Positions 1-12,400 of a stretch of 64,000 nucleotides of DNA are shown here, piece by piece (the first letter of the stretch is position 1; every line of letters starts with the position of its first letter). The notes under the pieces are model-generated. The model saw only the letters and a list, made by a program, of their open reading frames with translations. It had not been told where the DNA came from and did no database searches. The stretch is taken from contig CM034314.1 of assembly GCA_019925795.1 (NCBI GenBank), forward strand, positions 19,402,657-19,466,656, given 5' to 3'. A program made the position numbers and the translations under genes. The stretch comes from Dendrobium chrysotoxum. Taxonomy: Eukaryota; Streptophyta; Magnoliopsida; Asparagales; Orchidaceae.

Positions 1-303
1 TTTAGCCAATTCTTTCCAAAATATGTACCGTATCCGCAACAGAGATAATAGCGGGTCCCACACGAACCCAAATGGAGCGATCCGCCAAAATTTGTTAGTA
101 TGTGCTGAACAAAAAAATATTAATTTTTTTTTTGAAAATTTATATTTATTAAAAATTTGAAATATGTTAATCACAAAATAAATTTAATAAATTTCTGCTT
201 CTTAATTCTTAATAAATTGTTACAGCATAGCAACCAACCTCTAATAATTCTTGCCCTCTTTCGCAAATTTTCTTCGGCATTCTCTCGCTCTCTCTTTCTC
301 TCC
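1..303 (+). promoter_or_regulatory. Upstream region and 5' leader of the TM9SF gene
   Basis: AT-rich DNA ends in a CT-rich stretch (about 280-303) directly before the start codon at 304, as is common in plant 5' leaders. I see no convincing TATA box at a fixed distance and cannot place the transcription start. Confidence 0.3.
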
Positions 304-423
304 ATGGGGTATCACCGGAGGATCGCGGCCGCCGCCGTTCCAATTTCATTTATTCTTCTACTTCTATGGGAATCATCACTGGCCTTCTACCTTCCCGGAG
401 TCGTACCTCGCGATTTCCAGAAC
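304..423 (+). CDS. TMN7-like: TM9SF exon 1: start codon and signal peptide
   Basis: Codes for residues 1-40, ending ...VVPRDFQN. The donor is GTAATG at 424 and the phase is 0. The open frame upstream of 304 is not used, because the signal peptide begins at this ATG and a CT-rich leader precedes it. Confidence 0.9.
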
Positions 424-3400
424 GTAATGCCCTTTTTTTATAGTTTAATTTCGTATTGGAAACTATTCGGATCTGCTAGGTTTACGTGGTCTCTTGAGTT
501 TCGTTAGGAGATCTGCAATCTTATTTTGTTTTTTCTTTGGGATCTAGACTTGTGATGGGTGGACTCAGTTTTGTTTTCTTGTTTTGAGATGGCATGTTTG
601 TGATTTTTTTCCCATTGTGCAATGCGTGGTTGTTTAATCAAAATTTGGCTGCTGCTACTGTAAATCTTGCTATGTTTGTTTCAAAATTTGATTGATTTTT
701 TTTTTCTGGAGATGTAGCTTGATAGCTATTTTGCTTCGTAAATGGATACTCACAATGTTTGATGTTTGGCTGTCGGTTGGCTTGTTGTTTTCTTGATGAA
801 TGTTCTGCAGTTGGATTTGTTACGAACACGTAAAATATTATAGGAATCTATACGTTTCATCTGGAGCCCGTAGATTGTTGTTTCAGTGGAGCCAGAACAT
901 CCCAGTTTACCTGAATAATATTATATTAAATATTAACTGATTGTTTAGTTTAGATTTGTATTTCAAAATAGTTGGTTGAAAATTGCCGGTTTTATAGACT
1001 GAGTCTTTATGTTGGAAGTTTCAAATAGTCTGGAAAGTGATTAATAGAGGGAAATTAGATAAAACTTTTATAAGACAGTAGAGCATGTGACATGCTGTCA
1101 AGGGAATTACTCGGGATGTGGACGAAGCTATATAGTTTTTTTGTGCAACTGTAATATAATTTAACTGTCTTCTCAGAAGCTTTTTCCAAGGTTTAAAATT
1201 GTACAATTGGATATTGAGTATTTTTTGTTCATGAGATGAGGCGTAGGCCTCAAGGTGTTTTGAGGCATAAGCCTCAAAATCAAAAAAATTGCGTAAAGTA
1301 AAAATAAAAGTTAAAAATAATTTCTTATATAATGATTAAATAATATGTTAACGAATGACATATTAACTTTTTATTGAACTATGAAGTAATAAATTAACAT
1401 GAATAAAATAAAAAATCGTATAAGATGTAAAATGATAAGTGATAAATTGTGTGAAATAGAATTGAAATTCAAATATTACATGAACAAAATAATGTTAAAT
1501 ATAAGAATTATATAAAAGTATCATATAATATCAAATTTAACTCCAAATTCTTTCTTTCTCCGCTCCATACTCATTCACATTTAATTCCTAAAAAAGGCTG
1601 AAATAGTTGGCAACAACTCAGAAATTAACTGCACTGTCACCACTGAGGGGGTTTTTATTTGAGTCGTAGTTATAACAAATTAGTTTCTCATGCCTCATCC
1701 TGTGGAGTCCAATGTCTCTCAATCCGCTTCTTCATTTATTTCAGTTATTGTCCTCTTTCATAAGATGGTTTGACCAAGTATTTCTCTATTTCAGTTGGAT
1801 TACATCAAGGATCAGACTTAAGCCCATATCTTTTTGCTTTAGTCATGGATGTTCTCATTAAACATTTGCAAGAGGTTGTACCTTGGTGTATGTTTTTTGC
1901 TGATGATATTCTTTTTGTTGATAAGACTGGAGAGAGAGTTGAAGGTAAACTTGAATTATGGAGGTCAACTTTAGAGTCTAAAGGTTTTCGTTTGAGTAGA
2001 TCTAAAACTAAATATATGGAGTATAATTTTAGTAGTAATATATCTAGTGGGGGATTGTGACTTTGGGCGATCAAGTCATTGATAAGACTACACATTTTTG
2101 ATATCTTGGGTCTATTGTTCAGAGTGATGGTGAAATAGATGTGGATATTATTAGTAGAATTCAAGTTGGATGGTTGAAGTGGAGGAATGCATCGGGCTTG
2201 TTGTGTGATAAAAAAGTCTCTCAAACTCAAGGGAAAATTCTATAAGATGGTGGTGAGACCTACAATGCTTTATGGTGCAGAATGTTGGCCATTAAAAGAG
2301 AAGCATAATATTAAGTGTTGCAAAGATGAGAATGCTCAGGTGGATGAGTGGCTTTACTCTTAGAGATAGGATTCGAAATGAGCATATATGTGAAAAGGTT
2401 GGAGTAGCTCCAGTGGAAGATAAGATTAGAGAGAGTCGCCTTAGATGGTTTGGTCACATAAAATGGTGACCTTCCGATGATCCGGTTAGGAAAGTCGATG
2501 TATTTGATTTGGCTTATGTTAGACCTAAAAAGACTTGGTTAAAAAATATTAGGAATGACCTTACTTTATTAGATTTAAATGAGAATTTGACTCTGAATAG
2601 GACAATGAAAAAAAAGGATTCATGTAGCCGATCCCACTTAGTGGGATAAATGCTTGATGTTGTTGTTGTATTGTCCTCTTTCATAAATATTTTTCATCAA
2701 CATAAAGATGAGATTAATATTCCAACATTCTTAGCGTAGGAGGTGGTGGTGGTGTGCGATTTTCAAGTGATCCCTTACGTTAGCTACGATAGTGGTTGCT
2801 GCAGCAAATGTGATGGGTTGGAGATCGAGGCAGTCAAGAGGAAGTAGCTGTGGCTCGAGGTTGCATGAAAGCTGTGATTTGTTTGGGGATTTAGTTTAGG
2901 ATTTAGATAAATTTTAATAAAAAATATATATAAACATCGTTTAAAAAGGCAGACAAAGCGTACGCCTCGAGGTGCAACCCAAGCTATTTCTCTTCTTATG
3001 CATGAAATCCAAATAATATTTATCATATTAAAAATTATATTGAAAAGTGAAGTAGCTTGGACATAATTTTTAGTCACACCAATCAGTGTTAGTTGTAGCT
3101 GATATGTAATAAATTGAACTATTTTCTTTCATGATCTAAGTATTTAGCCCATTAAACTCACCACGCATATTCCTAGCTCTATCATAACATTGTTCACGTA
3201 ATCGTGATTTTGCTAAAAGTGATTCAATGGCTTTTTTTCAATGTTAAAGCAGACATCTCTTCTACATGCATAATCCTGCAACTTGTTTGATTGATATATC
3301 TCGTGATTCATTCAATAAAATTGTGAATAAATTGTTGCCTGGTTCATTAATTATGATATTCGAAGTCTCAATAGTAGTGGCATGTGTAATTTCTTTTTGG

Positions 3401-6400
3401 ATTTCAGGAGCAATTAGTTTATTATTTTGCAGAGCATTATCCAAGAAAACCTTTCTCATGCCTTCATTGTGGCATGCAAGAAAGTGCAGAAGTTCAAATT
3501 TTTTTTGCTGATTCCCAGACTCTTAGGATTCATCATGATCATGAAAAGCTAAATCTTGTTGTAAAAGGAAATGTATGTAATCTATACTAACAGTTAGACG
3601 TATTCGATAATCATGACGATTTTGATCAAAAGGTCTTTCAAAAGAAAATTTAATATCATGTTCTTTGTTCATTAAATCTTCACATTTACTTGAAGTAATA
3701 TTCTGAGCACTGATAACTTTACCAATATATGAACTTGAAATCGATCATTCTTCTTCCAATTTCTAAATCTTTTTTTGTCAAAACTATCACTGCTTGCTTG
3801 CACTCTAAATCAGGTCTATAAAGAGAACAAAATAAACAATAAGCTATATCTTTTGTTATATTATACTCTAATCAGCCTTTGTGTTTATCAAATCATGCGT
3901 GATTAAATCTTCGCAATTTATTTCCTATTTGCGTACATGGAAAATCATGATCACGAGGCTGACATGACCCTTTCAGTAAATAATATATTCACACCATATC
4001 TCTCTCATTTGGATGATAATCAATTTTTTTTTCTTAATTTGAGATTTGCAGGGCTATCATCATAATTGATTTCTAAATGAATTTGTTTGGATTGTGCATT
4101 GTTATCACCACATATAGTGTCATGTACATCTTCTTTGCTTTTCTTTTAAAGTATATCTCCATATCTAATATAAATAAAAAACTATTTAATAAATTTTATA
4201 CTAAACTATTTGATTTCTTATTCAAATATGACTTTTAAAAAATAAAAATTTCCTTGAATAAAAAATTGCAATCCTCTCAATGCCGTACATGACTCCAATT
4301 TATTATTGTCACTTCTATAAACTTTCTATGAACTAAAAAAATTGAAAAGTGATAATCAATGTAATTCAATAGCAATTATTTTAAGTGAGATTATAAAGAA
4401 AATATTGCTAATTACTGCAACATTAGGGTCCTTCTTGCAGTAAAGCTTGCAACTTTTACCTCCAGACAGATTCCAACACACAATTATAAAAAAAAAAGAG
4501 TATATAGTTTTATCCTGCAGGCTTCAATTAAAGAAAATAGCATCACCATGATTCTTCTCTTCAAGAATAGTACTCTTGCTTTCTAAAACAAATAAATTAA
4601 AGAGTTCTTAAAGAGAGACATCTCCTATATTGTTGGATCTGCCATTATATCGACCATTGCTTCGCACCATAGCATCATCATAGCATGTAACACTCGATCT
4701 GCCATTGCTTAAGAGACTTGGGAGGCTTCCGAGCGGCCGACTGCAGAGTGTGCAGGAAGAATTGAGGCTCTCTCGGTGGAAGACTCTAGGGTCCAGCTGC
4801 AGGAAACGTTGTTGACAAGGAAAAAAAAACTAATTGTATCTGAAAAACTGGAAGGCACACGGAGGCGGAACCTAGACGATATGCAGACGGAGAAAAATTT
4901 AGGTTTAGTAATTTGATTAAGGCGAATGCATTTTTTTTAATGTATATACAGATTGAATCAGAGCAGATTCGTTTGACCAGTGTGGGGCTCGTGCCCCTAG
5001 AGCCCGCACTGTAAATCCGCTAATGGTCATGCCACAACCATGAAAGCTAATGGCTCACAACAGTTTGTCACTTTGTGCTTTATCGGTTGGTCTAAATTGA
5101 AATATTATATCAATGTCCAAAATGTTTCAATATGATGACTGTATTGTTTCAATAATCTTTTATGTAGTTGAAATTGAAATTTTATATCAATATCTAAAAT
5201 GTTTTAATCTGATGAGCTGTATTGTTTCAACAATCTCTTATGTGGAAATTTTAATTCGAAGGAATTCATAAAATGTTTGTTGAGTTATATGGTTCAATGC
5301 AAAAGCTTTTCATATCTATGTTTTACAATCTGAATATCCATTTATGTTTGTTTGGCATCTTTTGATACCTTTTATATCATTCATGTTGAATTTTTTTCAT
5401 TTCATGAATTGCATTCATAAGATTTTCTTGTATGTTTTTGAGGTATGAATCTGCATTTTAAAAATGTAGCAGTAGTGAATCAATTGTTGTAATTGGCTGA
5501 ATAATTTATTTTTGTTTTGCAAACATAGGGTGATGAACTACAAGTGAAAGTGAATAAGCTTTCATCTACAAAGACACAACTTCCATATGTCTACTATTTC
5601 TTAGATTATTGTAAACCCTCCAAAATCATGAATAGTGCAGAGAATCTCGGGGAGGTTCTTCGTGGTGATCGCATTGAGAATTCTGTTTATGTAGTAAGTC
5701 TTTTTCATCAGTTAAAATTCTTGTCAGGCTATGTTTTGCAGTTATAAATGGGGAACTTTTGAAGTTGGTATAATTGTTTTCCCTTAGGAAGGTAATGAGG
5801 AAAACGTTCTTACAACTGCTTGTTAACATTTGTTTGTCATTTATCCTATTTGTCAGTTTAAAATGAGGATGGACCAGACTTGCAAAGTTGCATGTCGTGC
5901 AAAGCTTACCCAAAAAGCTGCGAAGAAATTCAAAGAGAAAATCGATGATGAATATCGAGTTAATATGTAAGTTCATATCTCATTACTGCTCTAAGTGTTG
6001 TTCTGAGATTACAACAATAATTGCCTTAGTTTTTTTTTTTCTTTATTTTTGTATTTATCCCACTTGTCAAGAATGTATTGCATTTTGTAGGATCTTGGAT
6101 AATCTGCCCGTTGCAGTTCCTAGGCAAAGGAAAGATGGAAATCATGCTCTCACTTATGAGCATGGTTTTCGAGTGGGTATAAAGGTTTGCTAGGAAATAT
6201 ATAAAATTGCCTGTTTCTAGCTCTGTTGGAGATTTATTCTTGTATCATATATTTAACGCATGTTTTTATTCTTCAGACTAAGGATAAAAAATATTATCTC
6301 AATAACCACTTGAGCTTTAAAGTCATGTACCATAAAGATTTGGATGGTGATGATGGCCGTATTGTTGGCTTTGAGGTCCTTCCAAGCAGGTGAAGTGTTT

Positions 6401-9400
6401 TTTCCCCCAATGTTTTGCTTAACTCACTGTATAAAATAACTACCATGATGTTTTCACGGCCACATTTAAATTTTATTTGAAGAATCGTTAAATGCGGGTG
6501 CTTCTATTTCCTATTTTCCTTAGTTTTGGTAATTTTTTTACCAATAATTATTGCATTATGTAATAGCAGCTGCTCATAAATATGTAGAAAAGGTGCATGG
6601 AGGTGATTTTAGCTATGGGTGTCAAAACAGGTTGGGTTTAGGTCCGACCTAAAATTGACCCAAATCTAATCTGATCAACAAGAACCCAATCTGTTTAATA
6701 AACAGGTAAAAAACATGGACCCAAACTTAACCCGCTAGCAACTTGAACTTGACCCGATAACCTATTTAAATTTTTAAAAAAATTTATTAACTTATTAACT
6801 ATAGATTTTAGGTTAATTGATAAAAAATAAGAAGATTATATTAACAAATAAAAGAATTTAAGAAAAAATATATTAAATGGACCATCTTCATGTCAAAATC
6901 GGGTTGGTGGGTCAACCCGAACCCTAAATGTTTAATAAATAGGTTGGATTGCATGACCCAAATTTGACCCGATTATTATATGGGTCAACATGAATTTGGA
7001 TTTTCAGGTCGGGTCCAGGTTGGGTAGGTGGATTGGGTTATTTATTGACACCCCTAATTTTAGCTGTATTGATTGTTCAAGATAAGATGACACTAAAGAA
7101 AGAAAAAATTATTTGTAATGAGATTTGAGATGTATGGAAGGGCATGGGATGAAACCACATTTTATCCAAACAGTTATGAACAAGGAAATCAGAATAGCAT
7201 CCCTTAGTGAGTGCAAGGTGGTGACATTGAGGGAGTTAAAAGTGGAAAATGACTATTTTGCTAGAGTTTAGCTTCGGATCTGAAATGGACAGCAGAAAGA
7301 GCGCTTTTTATGGAAGGCCTCCATTTTTCTAATAAAGAAAGGTCATTTTTAATATTTTCTAACCAAGTCTTTTTAGGTCTACCTCTATTTTTCTTAATAT
7401 AGGTCAAATCTAATATATCTAGTTTTCTAACCGGGTCATCGGAAGGCCTCCATTTTATGTGACCAAATCATCTAAGGCGACTCTCTCTAATCTTATCTTC
7501 CACTGGAGCTACTCCAACCTTTCATGTGTATGCTCATTTCATATCCTGTCTCTAAGAGTAAAGCCACTCATCCACCTGAGCATCATCATCTCTGCAACAC
7601 TTAACTTAATATTATGATTCTCTTTTAATAGCCAACATTTTGCACCTTAAAGCATTGCAGGTCTAACCACCATCTTATAGAATTTCCTCTTAAGTTTAAG
7701 GGGTACTTTTCTATCACACAACAAGTTCGATGCATTTCTCCACTTCATCCATCCAATTTGAATTCTATTAATAATATCCCATCTATTTCTCCGTCACCCT
7801 GAACAATAGACCCAAGATATTTAAAATGTGTACTCTTATTAATAACTTGATCATCTAAAGTTACAATCTCTCCACTAGATCTATTATTACTAAAATTATA
7901 CTTCATATATTCAATTTTAAATCTACTCAAATGAAAACCTTTAGACTCTAAGGTTGACCTCCATAATTCAAGTTACCTTCAACTCCCTCTCTAGTCTTAT
8001 CAACAAGAAGAATATCATCAGCAAAAAGCATACAATACGTACAACCTCTTCAAATGTTTAGTGAGAGCATCCATGACTAAAGCAAAAGATATGGGCTTAA
8101 GGCTGATCCATAATGTAATCCAACTAAAATAGGAAAATACTTGGTCAAACCATCTTGTGTTTGAACACAAGTAAGAGCTCCTGCATACATATTCTTAATG
8201 ACTTGAATATAAGCATTATTAACCCCTTTTTTTCTAGAACTCTCCATAGCACTTCTGATGGGGACATCAGAACATGGAAGGTCTATCAGAGACGTGGTCG
8301 TCGATCTACGGCCACGGTTGAGTCGATATATTTCTGAGTTGTATTATTTATTTTCTTTATTATTATGTCATGATGTATTTGTTTTTTAGTATTTTCCATT
8401 TTATCCCTTACTTACGGGAGGTTGTTTGTAAGCCCTTAGGGCGTTGCCTTCTTTTACTTTATTGAGTCATTGTATGAGGCTATATATAGGCCCATTGTTC
8501 TCTTTTCATGTAATGAAGAAATAATCAAATTTTCATTTGCTTAAACTCTTTGTGAGATTTTGAGAGTGTTTGGAGAGAGATTCCTAGGAGAGGGAATTTG
8601 GATCACCCACCAACCTTGGAGATGGCCGGGTTCGTGGTTCTTTACCTTTGTTGAATTTCCTTCCTCTGTTTTCCTCCTAAGCCGGCCACCTTGCCTTCCC
8701 CCTCACCACTGCCGGCCTTGTTCCCCACCACCACCACAACCGCCGGCCCCCTCCTCCCCTTAAACCGCCAGTCACCACCCAAGCAGATCCCACCATCCAC
8801 CTATATAAACCTTTCCCCTAATTCCTCCTTAGCCCTAACCACCAAACCCCTCTAGCCCAAGCTAGCCGCCAGCCATGCCTTTTCCCAACCCATCCCCTTA
8901 GCTCACTTTCCAAAGTAAATGCCTTCCAAATTTGAGAAATTCCAATTAGAATAGTTTTCAAATTCAAAACTCAAATTGATTTGAATGTGAATACTTTCCT
9001 AAAATAGGAAATCTATGTTAGGAAAGTATTAAATCAGATTTCAATCAAAGAAATCTGAATTTATTGGAGGGATTTAAATTAAATCCTCTTTCTTTATTTA
9101 GGAGTCATTGAAGGTAATCAACACCCCTACCCCACCTCCTCATTAAAATGTGTACTCTTATTAATAACTTGATCATCTAAAGTTACAATCTCTCCACTAG
9201 ATCTATTATTACTAAAATTATACTTCATATATTCAATTTTAAATCTACTCAAATGAAAACCTTTAGACTCTAAGGTTGACCTCCATAATTCAAGTTACCT
9301 TCAACTCCCTCTCTAGTCTTATCAACAAGAAGAATATCATCAGCAAAAAGCATACAATACGTACAACCTCTTCAAATGTTTAGTGAGAGCATCCATGACT

Positions 9401-12400
9401 AAAGCAAAAGATATGGGCTTAAGGCTGATCCATAATGTAATCCAACTAAAATAGGAAAATACTTGGTCAAACCATCTTGTGTTTGAACACAAGTAAGAGC
9501 TCCTGCATACATATTCTTAATGACTTGAATATAAGCATTATTAACCCCTTTTTTTCTAGAACTCTCCATAGCACTTCTGATGGGGACATCAGAACATGGA
9601 AGGTCTATCAGAGACGTGGTCGTCGATCTACGGCCACGGTTGAGTCGATATATTTCTGAGTTGTATTATTTATTTTCTTTATTATTATGTCATGATGTAT
9701 TTGTTTTTTAGTATTTTCCATTTTATCCCTTACTTACGGGAGGTTGTTTGTAAGCCCTTAGGGCGTTGCCTTCTTTTACTTTATTGAGTCATTGTATGAG
9801 GCTATATATAGGCCCATTGTTCTCTTTTCATGTAATGAAGAAATAATCAAATTTTCATTTGCTTAAACTCTTTGTGAGATTTTGAGAGTGTTTGGAGAGA
9901 GATTCCTAGGAGAGGGAATTTGGATCACCCACCAACCTTGGAGATGGCCGGGTTCGTGGTTCTTTACCTTTGTTGAATTTCCTTCCTCTGTTTTCCTCCT
10001 AAGCCGGCCACCTTGCCTTCCCCCTCACCACTGCCGGCCTTGTTCCCCACCACCACCACAACCGCCGGCCCCCTCCTCCCCTTAAACCGCCAGTCACCAC
10101 CCAAGCAGATCCCACCATCCACCTATATAAACCTTTCCCCTAATTCCTCCTTAGCCCTAACCACCAAACCCCTCTAGCCCAAGCTAGCCGCCAGCCATGC
10201 CTTTTCCCAACCCATCCCCTTAGCTCACTTTCCAAAGTAAATGCCTTCCAAATTTGAGAAATTCCAATTAGAATAGTTTTCAAATTCAAAACTCAAATTG
10301 ATTTGAATGTGAATACTTTCCTAAAATAGGAAATCTATGTTAGGAAAGTATTAAATCAGATTTCAATCAAAGAAATCTGAATTTATTGGAGGGATTTAAG
10401 TTAAATCCTCTTTCTTTATTTAGGAGTCATTGAAGGTAATCAACACCCCTACCCCACCTCCTCATCTAGCCGCGGCTCCCGCCCCCCCCCCCCCCCCCCC
10501 CGCCCCGCCTTCTTCTACCCTTTCTTTCTTTTCCCTAGCTAATTTAATGCTCTTTCCTAACAGCTAAATTAAATTTCCAATTCCCCCCAACCAGCCGTCC
10601 CCTCTCCCTACCTCTCTATTAGTCTCTCCTTCCAAAACTGCTCCTCAAATCCATCCAAACTCCTGAAACCTGCTCTCCTAGGTTGCTGCCAGAAAATTCT
10701 GCATCAAGACCTTGCCTTCCCACCACCCGGATTTAACTCAAACTGCTGTCCATTGAAGGACAGCTTGCTGCCCACCATCTCCAGCAGGTTTCCCTTCACT
10801 GTGGCACTACTAGGAGGTTCCTCCATTGCTGTCCAACACTCTCGTGGAGCAAAACAGCCCTTCTTGCATGGATGGCTGACCCGGAGCAAGATTCCGGCCT
10901 TGTCTACATCGAGCAAAGGTTTTCTTAATCTTCCTACTCATGTGTTTTCATCGTTTAACTAACTCTTGTGGGTTGAATTGATTCATGACGATCTCGTTCA
11001 CTTATTTTTGCTAAGCCTAGTAAACGTAGGGCTTGAGTTAACCTCCTATGTTTCTAATCTTATTGTTAGATTAGGAATTTTTGTTGAAAGTCTATCTCCT
11101 TCGCATGTTGTTACTTTTTCAATTAATTTGATTATCCAAGTGTTTAGCAAGATTGTTTGGCCTAAGCGTAGGCGCCCCTTTCTTGTTTTCTATTATCGTT
11201 TCACTTGCTAATGATTGTATCGTTAATGTTCTAAACAAGGAATCGTGCAATAATCTTATTTCATTCATTTTAGGCATTTAGTTCTACATCAATTTCTCTT
11301 GGTACTTTATCATGCTTTCTATAAATCAATAAAAATCATATGTAGATCCTTCTTATTCTCTTTATACTTCTTCATCAAATCTCTCAATAAATGTATAGCT
11401 TCCATAGTAGACCTACCTAGTATGAATCCAAATTGATTTTGAGAAACATTAGTATCACGCGGCAACCTATGCTCCATAACTCTCTCCCATAGTTTTAAAA
11501 TATGACCCATTAACTTAATTCCTCTATAATTTACACAATTTTGTGCATCATCTTTATTCTTAAAAATAAGAATCAACACACTCCTTCTCCACTTATTTAA
11601 CATCTTTTTAGTCTTCATAATAATATTAAAAAGTTTAGTAAGCCAAGAAATTTCATCTCCTAAGCATTTCCACACCTCTATTGGAATTCCATCAGGTTCA
11701 ACAGCTTTTTCACGCTTCATTTTATTTAAAGCCCCTCTAACTTCGGTTTTAGTAAGACGTCGATAAAAATAAAAATCTTTATTTTCATTTAGGGTGCTAA
11801 AGTTACTAAAGTCAATCGCATTCTCATAATCTTCATTGAAAAATTTAGAAAAAAGTATCTCATCCACCTTTGTTGAATATTTTCTTTTTAATAAAAGTAT
11901 TTTTTGATCTTCATTCTTAATACACTTCGCTTAAACTAAATCCTTACTATTATATTTTTGTTTAGCTAACTTATACATACATCTTTCGCCCTTCTTTGTA
12001 TCTAATGTATTATATAAATCATTAAAACCTAAAATCTTTGTCTCACATATTGCTTGATTCCTTATAGGCCTCTTTATATCTTTTTCAATTATCAGAATTT
12101 TTACATCTAAACTAATTTTTTATAACTAATCTTCTTATTTTTTTATCTTTTCTTACACATTTTGATTCCACCACAAACTATTTTTTACTATTATGAGCTT
12201 TTTCCTTTGATACTCCTAGCACATCTTTTGTAACATTCTTAATATCAATAGCTATTTTTTCTCACATAATATTAGCTCCTCATATACAGATAAAATTTTA
12301 AGATCTAGTATTTTACTCTAAAAAATATTTTTGTTAATATTTTTTAAAAGCCTCCATCTAATCCTAGAATAACGTTTAACTATATTTTTTTTTCTATCCC

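Noticed and set aside
8560..10085. Two identical 67-codon proline-rich open frames (8560-8763, 9882-10085)
   Set aside because: They lie inside the LTR-like insertion and are identical only because of the 1322-bp tandem duplication. No domain or start context.
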